A stretch of 64,000 bases of DNA, from assembly GCF_008271805.1 (NCBI RefSeq), contig NZ_VSRY01000171.1:62001-126000 (forward strand), in the 5' to 3' direction. Positions within the stretch are counted from its first letter, which is position 1, and each line of letters begins with the position of its first letter. A program made the translations under genes and the position numbers. Origin of the DNA: Streptomyces sp. TRM49041 (lineage in GTDB: Bacteria; Actinomycetota; Actinomycetes; Streptomycetales; Streptomycetaceae). The notes below the pieces were generated by a model. That model made no database searches. It saw only the letters and a program-made list of their open reading frames with translations, and was not told the DNA's origin. This document shows, in pieces, positions 16,884-25,220 of this stretch.

Positions 16884-16924
16884 GTACGGGCAGGTGCCGT
16901 CGCTGCCCGGGCCGGGGGTGTGGG

Positions 16925-18070
16925 TCAGCCGCCCAGTTCCTGGTGACGGGTGGTGAGACGCTTTGCGCCCTCCTCCGTCAGGGAGCCGAAGAGGCGGAGC
17001 CGGGAGATGCCGCCGTCGGGGTAGATGTCGATCCGGACGTGGGTGCCCACGGCCGGGGTCGGCAGTACGAAGCGGTGGCTGGTGTCGGGCTGGAGCCGGG
17101 TCCGGGGCAGGAACTCGGTCCACCCGCCGTTCTCGCCGTCACATACGGAGAGGGCGGCCCAGCCCGCGCTGTTGCCCTTCAGGTAGGCGGTGTCGATCTC
17201 GACGGCGCGGATCTCGGCCTGCTCGGTGAGCCGGTAGCGGATCCAGTCGTTGCCCTTGTCGCGGCGGCGGCGGGTCTCCCAGCCGTCGTCCATCTTGCGG
17301 GAGCGTCCGGGCTGGATGGTGTTGGTGGCCGGCGAGTAGAAGCGGTCGGAGGCGTCCTCGACGCTGCCGCCGTTCTCCAGGGCGGCGACGTCGAAGGTGC
17401 CGAGCACACCGAGCCATGCCGGGTCGGGGGCCACCTCGCCGTACACGCGGAGGCGGGCGATGCCGCCGTCGGGGTGCTGGTTGACGCGCAGGTGTGTGAA
17501 GCGCCGCTCCATGTCGATGGAGAAACCATTCGCCGCGTGCCCGCCGATCGCGGTGCGCGGGACGAGGGTGGTCCACTCGACGTCCGGGCCGAGGAGCTCC
17601 TCGGGCGACGGGGAACCGGGTACCGAGGCGCCCTCGATGGAGACGGCCTGCGGGTAGTTGCCGCGGAAGTGGGCGGTGTCGACGACGATGCCGCGTACGA
17701 CTCCGGGCGCGCCGAGCCGTACCAGCGCCCAGTCGTGGTCGTCGTGCGCGGGGTGCGGCTGCCCGGCGGAGACGCCACGCCGCCGCCGGGTCTCCCACCC
17801 GTCCATGACCTTGCCCTTGTGGCCGAAGTGCTCGGGGTCGAACTCGGCGGGCTCGGGCTTGAGGAGGTTCTCGCGCTCGGCGAAGAACTCGTCGTTGGCG
17901 GCGACGACGCCCGCGCCGAGGCGCCGGTCGGCGAGGTCGGCGAGGCCGGTGAAGGGGAAGTCGGCTGTGCGGTAGTCGGCGTACGGGTCGCCGCCGCCGT
18001 ACGGGCGGGCGTCTCCGGTGAAGCAGGGTATGCCGGTGGAGTCGGTACCGGTGTCGGTCACGGAGTTCAC
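16925..18070 (-). CDS. alc: Allantoicase
   Basis: The 381-aa enzyme hydrolyses allantoate to ureidoglycolate and urea. It consists of two homologous allantoicase domains, each with the pattern K(V/M)-DGWETRRRR (about 85-95 and about 255-265) followed by a jelly-roll ending HPDGGIARLRVYG and YPDGGISRLRLFG. The first matching start is GTG 18070 with GAAAGGA five bases upstream; GTG 18061 is an alternative. It overlaps the allantoinase stop by three bases, so the two form an operon. Confidence 0.92.
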   Translation of the reverse strand: MNSVTDTGTDSTGIPCFTGDARPYGGGDPYADYRTADFPFTGLADLADRRLGAGVVAANDEFFAERENLLKPEPAEFDPEHFGHKGKVMDGWETRRRRGVSAGQPHPAHDDHDWALVRLGAPGVVRGIVVDTAHFRGNYPQAVSIEGASVPGSPSPEELLGPDVEWTTLVPRTAIGGHAANGFSIDMERRFTHLRVNQHPDGGIARLRVYGEVAPDPAWLGVLGTFDVAALENGGSVEDASDRFYSPATNTIQPGRSRKMDDGWETRRRRDKGNDWIRYRLTEQAEIRAVEIDTAYLKGNSAGWAALSVCDGENGGWTEFLPRTRLQPDTSHRFVLPTPAVGTHVRIDIYPDGGISRLRLFGSLTEEGAKRLTTRHQELGG

Positions 18071-19434
18071 TTGTTCCTTTCGAGCAGTAGCCCGTTGGGC
18101 GACGGGGGTTCCCCCTGCTCGAACGCAGTGGAGAGCTCGGGGGAGGGCCGGCCGCGGTCGGCGATGCGTACGCCGCGCAGCCAGGTGGAGGTGACGACGC
18201 CGTACAGGGTGCGGCCCGCGTAGGCGGTGACCCGGTTGCGGTGGTGCAGCCGCGCCGGGTCGACGGTGAAGGTCCGGTCGGGGGCGAGGACGGCGAAGTC
18301 GGCGTCGCGACCCGCCTCGATGGCTCCCTTGCGCTCCAGGCCCGCGAGGGCGGCGGGGGCGGTGGACATCCAGCGGGCGACGTCGTCGAGGGTGTGGCCG
18401 CGACGGCGGGCCTCGGTCCAGATGGCGGGCAGGCCGAGCTGGAGGGAGGAGATACCGCCCCAGGCGGTGGAGAAGTCGGGGGTCTTGAGTTCGGCGGTGC
18501 ACGGCGAGTGGTCGGAGACGACGCAGTCGATGGTGCCGTCGGCGAGGCCGGCCCAGAGCGCGTCCTGGTTGGCGGCCTCCCGGATGGGCGGGCAGCACTT
18601 GAACTCGGTGGCGCCGTCGGGCACTTCCTCGGCGGTGAGGGTGAGGAAGTGCGGACAGGTCTCGACGGTGACGCGTACGCCCTCGCGCCGGGCCTCGGCG
18701 ATGAGCGGCAGCGCGTCGCTGGAGGAGAGGTGCAGGACATGGACGCGGGCGTCGAGGCGGCGGGCCTGCTCCACGAGGTTCGCGATCGCGGTGTTCTCGG
18801 CGTCGCGGGGCCGCGAGGCGAGGAAGTCGGCGTACTTCGCGGAGCTCTTCCGCGGGGCGGCGTCGAGGTGGTGCGGGTCCTCGGCGTGCACGATCATCAG
18901 CCCGCCGAAGCCGGCGATCTCGGCGAGGGAGGCGGCGAGCTGTTCCTGGTCCAGCTGCGGGAACTCGTCGACGCCGGACGGCGACAGGAAGCACTTGAAG
19001 CCGAAGACACCGGCGTCGTGCAGCGGCCGCAGGTCCTTGACGTTGTCCGGGAGCGCGCCGCCCCAGAAGCCGACGTCGATGTGCGCCTTGGGGCGGGCGA
19101 CGTCCTGCTTGACCCGCAGGTTCTCCACCGTGGTGGTCGGCGGCAGCGAGTTGAGGGGCATGTCGAGCAGGGTGGTGATGCCGCCGGCGGCCGCGGCGCG
19201 GGTGGCGGTCCAGAAGCCCTCCCACTCGGTGCGGCCGGGGTCGTTCACATGGACGTGCGTGTCGACCAGGCCGGGGAGTACGACGTCGTCGCCGACGTCC
19301 TCCAGCCGGGCCCCGGCGGGTACCCCGGCGTCGTACGGCAGGACGGCGGCGATGGCGCCGTCGGCCACGGCGACGGCTGCGGCGCGCATGCCTTCGGGGG
19401 TGACGACGCGGGTCGAGCGCAGCACCAGTTTCAC
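18067..19434 (-). CDS. allB: Allantoinase
   Basis: The 455-aa metal-dependent amidohydrolase opens allantoin to allantoate. The motif VDTHVHVNDPGRTEWEGF gives the two metal His. The lysine to be carboxylated lies in GVFGFKCFLSPSG, and later ligands in MIVHAEDPHH, HVLHLSSSDALP and VVSDHSPCT. The GTG at 19434 is chosen for GGGGAG nine bases upstream; GTG 19440 is too close to it. It is first in the allB-alc operon. The 338-bp gap to the divergent IclR gene holds two palindromes that recur at other purine operons. Confidence 0.92.
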   Translation of the reverse strand: MKLVLRSTRVVTPEGMRAAAVAVADGAIAAVLPYDAGVPAGARLEDVGDDVVLPGLVDTHVHVNDPGRTEWEGFWTATRAAAAGGITTLLDMPLNSLPPTTTVENLRVKQDVARPKAHIDVGFWGGALPDNVKDLRPLHDAGVFGFKCFLSPSGVDEFPQLDQEQLAASLAEIAGFGGLMIVHAEDPHHLDAAPRKSSAKYADFLASRPRDAENTAIANLVEQARRLDARVHVLHLSSSDALPLIAEARREGVRVTVETCPHFLTLTAEEVPDGATEFKCCPPIREAANQDALWAGLADGTIDCVVSDHSPCTAELKTPDFSTAWGGISSLQLGLPAIWTEARRRGHTLDDVARWMSTAPAALAGLERKGAIEAGRDADFAVLAPDRTFTVDPARLHHRNRVTAYAGRTLYGVVTSTWLRGVRIADRGRPSPELSTAFEQGEPPSPNGLLLERNK

Positions 19435-19489
19435 ATCCACAATCTCCCCATTCCCGGTATTTCCGTCATTCCCATCCATTTCGGCCAGC

Positions 19490-19506
19490 TTCAACGAACT
19501 GTTGAA
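19490..19506. promoter_or_regulatory. Purine-regulon palindrome A, copy upstream of allB
   Basis: TTCAAC-GAACT-GTTGAA is a perfect 6-bp-arm palindrome with a 5-bp spacer, extended by one more pair (C at 19489, G at 19507). Related copies lie upstream of aceB, the uraD operon and the catalase gene. It lies 56 bp upstream of the chosen allB start. Confidence 0.7.
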
Positions 19507-19572
19507 GGAGTCTTCACCCGCCTGTCGCATGACGTCAAGGGCGGCCCGGGCCGGCCGGTCGCACTTGGCAGT

Positions 19573-19588
19573 TTCCACAGAGTGGAAA
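19573..19588. promoter_or_regulatory. Purine-regulon palindrome B, copy between allB and the IclR gene
   Basis: TTCCAC-AGA-GTGGAA, extended to TTTCCAC/GTGGAAA, is a perfect 7-bp-arm palindrome. A second overlapping symmetry GAAAT-ACA-ATTTC follows (19585-19597). Related copies lie upstream of aceB and hyi. Being in the allB/allR divergent promoter, it is the best candidate for the AllR operator. Confidence 0.7.
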
Positions 19589-19772
19589 TACAATTTCGCA
19601 GAGAAGAACGTAGCTCCGCACAGAGGAGGGGCTGACGGCCGCCCGCGCACCACCGCGGACACACGGACAAACACGACCTGACCGGCAGGAATGCCCGGGC
19701 ACTGGCCATGTGCCGACCGGGAGGGCCCGGTAGGCTGCTGCCTTGTCCATCCGCCTCGAAAGGACCGTTGAC

Positions 19773-20582
19773 GTGCCGACGTCCAACGCCAGCACCACCG
19801 ACGCCGCCGCCAAGCCCGCCGCCGGGACCGGTGGCGTCCAGTCCCTTGAGCGTGCCTTCGACCTTCTGGAGCGGATGGCCGACGCCGGGGGCGAGGTCGG
19901 GCTCAGCGAGCTCTCCTCCAGCAGCGGGCTGCCGCTGCCCACCATCCACCGGCTGATGCGCACGCTCGTCGCCTGCGGGTACGTCCGCCAGCAGGCCAAC
20001 CGCCGCTACGCCCTGGGGCCCCGGCTGATCCGCCTCGGCGAGTCCGCGTCCCGCCTGCTCGGCACCTGGGCGCGGCCGTACCTGGCACGCCTCGTCGAGG
20101 AGACCGGCGAGACCGCGAACATGGCGCTGCTCGACGGGGACGAGATCGTGTACGTCGCGCAGGTGCCGTCCAAGCACTCGATGCGGATGTTCACCGAGGT
20201 GGGGCGGCGGGTGCTGCCGCACTCGACGGGCGTCGGCAAGGCGCTGCTCGCCCACACTCCGCCGGAGGAGGTGCGGGCGCTCCTGGCCCGTACCGGGATG
20301 CCCGCCGCGACGGAGAAGACCATCACCACGCCTGAGGGATTTCTCGACGCGCTGCGACAGGTGCGGGCGACGGGATACGCCGTCGACGACAACGAGCAGG
20401 AGATAGGGGTCCGCTGTCTCGCCGTGTCGGTGCCCGACTCGCCCACCCCGGCGGCGATCTCCATCTCCGGCCCCGCGGGACGCGTCACGGAGGCGGCGAC
20501 GGACAAGATCGTCCCCATCCTGCAGGGCGTCGCCCGAGAACTGTCCACGGTTCTGACCAGCACGTCCGCGCCGCAGAGCTAG
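19773..20582 (+). CDS. allR: IclR family regulator of allantoin genes
   Basis: The 269-aa protein has the IclR winged helix-turn-helix at about 28-90 (VQSLERAFDLLERM, LSELSSSSGLPLPTIHRLMR) and the effector-binding domain at about 105-262 (MALLDGDEIVYVAQVP, GVGKALLAH). In Streptomyces the IclR regulator beside the allantoin genes is AllR, which represses allantoin and glyoxylate-utilisation genes. The GTG at 19773 has GAAAGGA (19758-19764) upstream; a TTG at 19743 is less likely. It diverges from allB-alc. Confidence 0.88.
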   Translation: MPTSNASTTDAAAKPAAGTGGVQSLERAFDLLERMADAGGEVGLSELSSSSGLPLPTIHRLMRTLVACGYVRQQANRRYALGPRLIRLGESASRLLGTWARPYLARLVEETGETANMALLDGDEIVYVAQVPSKHSMRMFTEVGRRVLPHSTGVGKALLAHTPPEEVRALLARTGMPAATEKTITTPEGFLDALRQVRATGYAVDDNEQEIGVRCLAVSVPDSPTPAAISISGPAGRVTEAATDKIVPILQGVARELSTVLTSTSAPQS

Positions 20583-20610
20583 GCGGTGGGGCCCAGGCCC
20601 CCACCGCGGT

Positions 20611-20680
20611 CCCACCCCACCGCACCCCACCGCACCCCACCGGGCCCCACCGGGCCCCACCGCACCTGACCGCGCCCCAC
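20611..20680. repeat. 10-bp tandem repeat, about seven copies
   Basis: Units are exactly 10 bp in phase: CCCACCCCAC, CGCACCCCAC (twice), CGGGCCCCAC (twice), CGCACCTGAC, CGCGCCCCAC. It fills the gap between allR and the convergent ABC gene. The unit could expand or contract by slippage. It also ends near a CCACCGGCGGGGTGG hairpin, so it may act in termination. Confidence 0.8.
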
Positions 20681-20737
20681 CGGCGGGGTGGACACCACTC
20701 GCCGTCGGGGCCGCGCGGGGTCGGCCCCCGCAGGTGG

Positions 20738-21418
20738 TCAGACCTGTACTGCGGTCGTCGTCAAGTGGCCGTCCCTGACCGTGACCACGTGGTTGGCGTG
20801 GTGGAGGTGGGCCGGGTCGTGGGTGACCAGGAGGGTTGCCACTCCCCGGGTGCGGGTCAGGTCGGAGAGGAGCTCCAGCACCGCCGCCCCCCGCTCGTGG
20901 TCCAGCGCGCTGGTCGGCTCGTCGACCAGGAGAAGTGCCGGGTCGTTCATCAGAGCGCGGGCGATGTTGATCCGCTGGCGCTGACCGCCGGACAACTGGT
21001 GCGGGCGCCGCCCGGACTGGTCGGCCAGCCCCACGGCGTCCAGCAGGTCCAGTGCCCGTCGGCGTACGTCCCCGCGCCGCCCCGACAGGTGGGCCATGAC
21101 CTCGACCTGCTCGGCCGCGGTCAGGGACGGCAGCAGGTTCGGCTGCTGGAAGACGATCCCTACACGAGCGCGCCGCAGCGCGGCCTTGCCCGCCCGGTCG
21201 AGCACCCCCGTGTCCGTCCCGTCCACGACCACCCGCCCCCGGTCCGGCGTCACCAGCGTCGCGGCGACCGCCAGGAGGCTGGACTTGCCGGAGCCGGACG
21301 GGCCGACCACGGCGACCAGTTCGCCCCCGGCCACCTCCAGCCCGACCGCGTCCAGCGCGGTCAGCCGGCCGTCGCCGTCCGGGTACGTGAGCGTCACATC
21401 GTCCAGAAGCAGGGTCAT
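20738..21418 (-). CDS. ABC transporter ATPase, MacB/LolD type
   Basis: The 226-aa protein has Walker A GPSGSGKSS (about 38-46), Q-loop GIVFQQPNLLPSLTAAEQVE, signature LSGGQRQRI, Walker B LLLVDEPTSALD and switch His LLVTHDPAH. This is the pattern of ATPases working with FtsX-type permeases in extrusion or signalling. ATG 21418 overlaps the permease stop (ATGA). The divergent two-component system across the promoter suggests the pair is induced by a cell-envelope or antimicrobial signal. Confidence 0.9.
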   Translation of the reverse strand: MTLLLDDVTLTYPDGDGRLTALDAVGLEVAGGELVAVVGPSGSGKSSLLAVAATLVTPDRGRVVVDGTDTGVLDRAGKAALRRARVGIVFQQPNLLPSLTAAEQVEVMAHLSGRRGDVRRRALDLLDAVGLADQSGRRPHQLSGGQRQRINIARALMNDPALLLVDEPTSALDHERGAAVLELLSDLTRTRGVATLLVTHDPAHLHHANHVVTVRDGHLTTTAVQV

Positions 21419-22506
21419 CGGGCGCTCCCCAGCGCGGTGAGAGGGTCGACGGCGGTGATCCGCCGGATGGACAGCGCCGCGCCCAGCACACCGAGCGCGA
21501 TCATCACGGCGGCGGGGCCCAGCACGGTCAGCGGCTCCAGCACGAACGGCACGTCACCGCCGCTGACGAGGACGCCCACCCCCGCGGCGAGCCCGGTCCC
21601 GAGCAGCGTCCCGGCGCCCAGCATCACCACGGCCTGGCCGAGCGCGTCCCGCAGGAGATACGCCGTCGAGGCGCCGAGGGCCTTCAGCACGGCCACGTCA
21701 CCGCTCCGCTGGATGGTCCACACGGTGAAGAACGCCCCGGTGACCAGCGCCGAGATCACGAACAGGAACCCGCGCATCAGCTGCAGGGACCCGTTCTCCG
21801 CCTGGTAGGACCCTATGGCGGTGAGCGCCCCTTCGATCGTCCGGCTCTCGGTCGCCGCCGCGCGGTCGCCCGCCGCGTAGTCGACATCGCCGGAGCCGCG
21901 CAGCGCGACGACGGTCGCCTGTCTCACCTGCCCGCCTGCTTCCGCCCGGCCGAGCCCCTGCCAGTCGTCGAGGGTCGTCCACACCACCGGCGTATGGCTG
22001 TACGAGGCGTCGCCCGCGACCGCCGCGACGGTGACCTGCCGGCTCGCGCCGAGGCGTACGGCGTCGCCGGGCCCTACGCCCAGCTCCTCGGCCGCCGACC
22101 GGGACAGGACCGCCCGACCGGTGGCCGGCCGGGCGCTGCCGGGCGCGATCCGCGCGGTCGGATCGGTGCCGAACACGGAGACCGCGGCGGCCCGCTCCCC
22201 GGCGGCCGCGTTGAGGGTGCTGATCCCGACGGGCTCGGCGGAGGTCACCCCCGGCCGCGCCGCCCACACCCGCCACGCGCGTTCCGGCACCGCCGAGGCG
22301 GTGAACGACACCTCCCGGCCGGACGGCGGCGCCGCGAAGGCCAGCCGGTCGGCGGGCAGCCCGGTGATCGCCGAGATGTTCTCCCGCGCGAGGCCGGCCG
22401 TCAGCCCGGACAGCAGTCCCACGAGCAGTGTGATCAGTACGATCACCGTGCCCATCAGCGCGAACCGCCCTTTGGCGAATCGCAGATCTCTCCATGCCAC
22501 GAACAT
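21415..22506 (-). CDS. FtsX-like ABC permease
   Basis: The 363-aa protein has an N-terminal membrane segment (GTVIVLITLLVGLLSGL) and a long extracytoplasmic region (about 40-225). Three C-terminal segments carry the FtsX domain (VAVLKALGASTAYLLRDALG, then RRITAVDPLTALG at the end), matching the MacB/LolC topology. ATG 22506 is preferred; GTG 22512 is an alternative two codons upstream. It is the first gene of the ABC pair and faces the histidine kinase. Confidence 0.87.
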   Translation of the reverse strand: MFVAWRDLRFAKGRFALMGTVIVLITLLVGLLSGLTAGLARENISAITGLPADRLAFAAPPSGREVSFTASAVPERAWRVWAARPGVTSAEPVGISTLNAAAGERAAAVSVFGTDPTARIAPGSARPATGRAVLSRSAAEELGVGPGDAVRLGASRQVTVAAVAGDASYSHTPVVWTTLDDWQGLGRAEAGGQVRQATVVALRGSGDVDYAAGDRAAATESRTIEGALTAIGSYQAENGSLQLMRGFLFVISALVTGAFFTVWTIQRSGDVAVLKALGASTAYLLRDALGQAVVMLGAGTLLGTGLAAGVGVLVSGGDVPFVLEPLTVLGPAAVMIALGVLGAALSIRRITAVDPLTALGSAR

Positions 22507-22618
22507 GGTCACCAGCCTGGCGGCGGCCCCCGGGCGCGGGCATCGCGCCACGGATGGGCACGGCATCAAACTTTCGGTTGAGGGCGCACCCACCCGGGCC
22601 GCCTACGCTGGACGGGTC

Positions 22619-24172
22619 ATGGACCCACGCTCCCTCACCCCCGCCCTGCGCGCCCTGCGCCTGTGCCTGCATCTGCTGATGGCGGGCCTGCTGACGCTGG
22701 CGGCGGTACGGGCGGTGGCGGTCGGCGACGCTCCGCGCGCGGTGGCGGTGACGGTGGCGGCGGTCGTGATGGGCGCGGTGTACGCGACGGGCTCCGCGCT
22801 GCGTTCCGTACGCGCTTCGCAGACGGCTGCGACGGTCTGGCTCGGCGCCTTGTGCGCGGCGTGGCTGGTGCTGCTGGTGCTGACGCCGGACGGGCTGTGG
22901 GCGGCGTTCCCGCTGTACTTCCTCCAGCTGCACCTCCTCCCCGCGCGGCGCGCCCTGCCGGCCGTCGCCGTGACGGCGGGCGCCGCGATCCTGGCGTACG
23001 TGGGCCATGGGGCGCCGCTCAACCCGGGCGTGTTCGTCGGGCCGCTGCTGGGCGCGGGGGTGGCGGTGGCGACCGTACTGGGCTACCAGGCGCTGTACCG
23101 GGAGAACGAGCGCCGCCGCCGGCTGATCGAGGAACTGGTGTCGACCCGCGCGGAGCTGGCCGCCGCCGAGCGCCACGCGGGCACCCTGGCCGAGCGGGAG
23201 CGCCTCGCCCGCGAGATCCACGACACCCTGGCCCAGGGCCTCTCCTCGATTCAGCTGCTGCTGCGCGCGGCGGAGCGCGCCCTGCCCGCCGGCTCCCCCG
23301 CCGCACCCCACATCGACCGGGCCCGCCGGGCCGCCCAGGACAACCTGGCGGAAGCCCGCCGCTTCGTACACGCGCTGACGCCGCCGGACCTGGAACAGGG
23401 GTCGCTGGTGGCAGCCCTGCGTCGCCTGTGCGAGCCGGGGACGGGGGCAGGACCGGCCGCCGACCGTACCGGCGCCGGGGTCACGGCCGCCGGTACCGTC
23501 GCGGGCACCCATGAAGGCACTGCCCGCGTCGCGCACGGGACCGGCCACTATGGCGGCCCGGAAGGGAACCCCGCGGCCGCCGGCGAGCCCACCCCCGGAG
23601 TCCCGCCCAGGAACCGTCCCAGTACCGCCCGCGCAGACCACACAGCCGTCCACCCGCCCGCCCCTGGCGGCGACGACGGCGCGGGGGAAGAGACGACGGG
23701 CGTTGTCGGCGGCGCACCCGGGGCCCGCGCCGACGGGGCCCGCGCCGGCGCCGCGGCCGCCACCAGCGCCGCCACCGCCACCTCCACCTCCACCGACGGA
23801 CACGGCCCCCGTCTGCGGTTCTCGGTCACCGGAACGCCCGTCGCGCTGCCGACGCCGTACGAGGTGGCGCTGTTGCGGATCGCGCAGTCGGCGCTCGCCA
23901 ACACGGTGCGGCACGCGGCGGCCGAGCAGGCGCGGGTCACGCTGACCTTCATGGACTCCTCCGTCACGCTCGACGTGGTCGACGACGGCAGGGGCTTCGA
24001 CCCCGCGGTGTGCGTGCCGTCGGCGGACGGCGGGTTCGGGCTGCCGGCGATGCGGGCGCGGGCCGAGTCGCTGGGCGGCACCTTCGCTGTGGAGTCGGCG
24101 CGGGGCCAGGGCACGGCCGTGGCCGTCACCCTCCCCCTCCCCCTGCCCCTCATATCGGGAGACCAGGAATGA
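22619..24172 (+). CDS. NarL-family sensor histidine kinase with low-complexity insertion
   Basis: The 517-aa kinase has four to five membrane segments (about 15-160), a coiled coil and the HisKA_3 phosphoacceptor site LAREIHDTLAQGLSS with His201. The HATPase domain is at about 395-505 (N box ALANTVRHAAAE, G box DDGRGFDP, GFGLPAMRAR). Between DHp and ATPase, residues of about 271-393 are an Ala/Gly/Pro/Thr/Arg-rich stretch with no fold; related kinases have only a few residues there. ATG 22619 is the only good start. The stop overlaps the regulator ATG, making an operon divergent from the ABC pair. Confidence 0.87.
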   Translation: MDPRSLTPALRALRLCLHLLMAGLLTLAAVRAVAVGDAPRAVAVTVAAVVMGAVYATGSALRSVRASQTAATVWLGALCAAWLVLLVLTPDGLWAAFPLYFLQLHLLPARRALPAVAVTAGAAILAYVGHGAPLNPGVFVGPLLGAGVAVATVLGYQALYRENERRRRLIEELVSTRAELAAAERHAGTLAERERLAREIHDTLAQGLSSIQLLLRAAERALPAGSPAAPHIDRARRAAQDNLAEARRFVHALTPPDLEQGSLVAALRRLCEPGTGAGPAADRTGAGVTAAGTVAGTHEGTARVAHGTGHYGGPEGNPAAAGEPTPGVPPRNRPSTARADHTAVHPPAPGGDDGAGEETTGVVGGAPGARADGARAGAAAATSAATATSTSTDGHGPRLRFSVTGTPVALPTPYEVALLRIAQSALANTVRHAAAEQARVTLTFMDSSVTLDVVDDGRGFDPAVCVPSADGGFGLPAMRARAESLGGTFAVESARGQGTAVAVTLPLPLPLISGDQE

Positions 24173-24801
24173 CGATCCGTCTGCTGCTCGCCGACGACCA
24201 CCCCGTCGTACGGGCGGGCCTGCGCGCCGTCCTGGACACCGAGCCGGACTTCACGGTGGTGGCCGAGGCCGCGACGGCGGAGGCGGCCGTGGAGCGGGCG
24301 GCGGCGGGCGGGGTGGACGTGGTCCTGATGGACCTGCAGTTCGGGCCCGGGGGCATGCACGGCTCGGCGGCCACGGCCGCGATCACCACGCGCGGCGGGG
24401 AGGCACCGAGGGTGCTGGTGCTCACGACATACGACACGGACGCGGACATCCTGGCGGCGGTGGAGGCGGGCGCGAGCGGCTATCTGCTGAAGGACGCGCC
24501 GCCGGAGGAGCTGGCGGCGGCGGTACGCACGGCCGCGGCGGGCCGGTCCGCGCTCGCCCCGGCGGTCGCGCACCGCCTGATGCACCGGATGCGCACCCCT
24601 GCGGAGACGCTGACGAGGCGTGAGCTGGAGGTGCTGGAGCTGGTCGGCGAGGGACTCTCGAACCAGCAGATCAGCAAGCGGCTCTTCCTGAGCCAGGCCA
24701 CGGTGAAGTCGCACCTGGTCCACGTCTTCGCGAAGCTGGACGTCGAGTCCCGCACGGCCGCGGTGGCCGAGGCCCGGACACGCGGTCTCCTCCGGCGCTA
24801 G
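24169..24801 (+). CDS. NarL/LuxR-type response regulator
   Basis: The 210-aa regulator has a receiver domain with acidic pocket ADDHP, phosphoacceptor Asp55 (VVLMDLQFG), Thr in VLTTYDTDAD and Lys in YLLKDAPPEEL. The C-terminal GerE helix-turn-helix is at about 145-208 (TRRELEVLELVGEGLSNQQI, FLSQATVKSHLVHVFAKL). ATG overlaps the kinase stop. It is expected to control the neighbouring ABC pair. Confidence 0.92.
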   Translation: MTIRLLLADDHPVVRAGLRAVLDTEPDFTVVAEAATAEAAVERAAAGGVDVVLMDLQFGPGGMHGSAATAAITTRGGEAPRVLVLTTYDTDADILAAVEAGASGYLLKDAPPEELAAAVRTAAAGRSALAPAVAHRLMHRMRTPAETLTRRELEVLELVGEGLSNQQISKRLFLSQATVKSHLVHVFAKLDVESRTAAVAEARTRGLLRR

Positions 24802-24908
24802 CCGCCCGCCCGGGCCGGTTTCGTTCCGGCTTCACGGGCAGCGGCGAGCGCCCACCGGCTGGACGACGCTCTGGAGGACTCCGGCGCCGTCCAAGGTGCC
24901 GCTGCTCG

Positions 24909-25214
24909 TCATGAGGGGCGGGGAGAACCGGACCGGGGCGGGTCGCCGAACTGGTCGATCGCGGACCGCACGTCGGTCAGCGCGGCGGCCAGCGCGCTGA
25001 CCGAACCGATCGCGCCCGCGATCAGCAGCAGCGACCGCCGGAGCCGGTGCGGCTCCGGCGGCAGGCCACCCAGGGCCATGGCGGCGAGCACGGCGAGCTC
25101 GTCCTCGGCGATGCCTCGGTCGGTCAGCTCGCCCCGTAACGCCGCGAGCTCACGCCGGAGCCGGGAGACGGCGGTACTCAGCCGCGCGACTCTCGGATCG
25201 GCGTCGCTCGTCAC
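24909..25214 (-). CDS. Small helical protein, DUF5955-like
   Basis: The 101-aa product has an N-terminal coiled-coil segment (VARLSTAVSRLRRELAALRG) and a hydrophobic stretch about 63-82 (LLLIAGAIGSVSALAAALTD). It starts with GTG only six bases after the Ser/Thr kinase stop, so the two are cotranscribed. I recall such proteins annotated as DUF5955 in Streptomyces; function is unknown. An interaction with the kinase or its membrane region is possible but not shown. Confidence 0.65.
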   Translation of the reverse strand: MTSDADPRVARLSTAVSRLRRELAALRGELTDRGIAEDELAVLAAMALGGLPPEPHRLRRSLLLIAGAIGSVSALAAALTDVRSAIDQFGDPPRSGSPRPS

Positions 25215-25220
25215 GGTCGG

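Noticed and set aside
16925..19225. Single 766-codon frame covering allantoinase and allantoicase
   Set aside because: The N-terminal 380 codons are an out-of-frame shadow of allantoinase; the two genes overlap by three bases and are separate.
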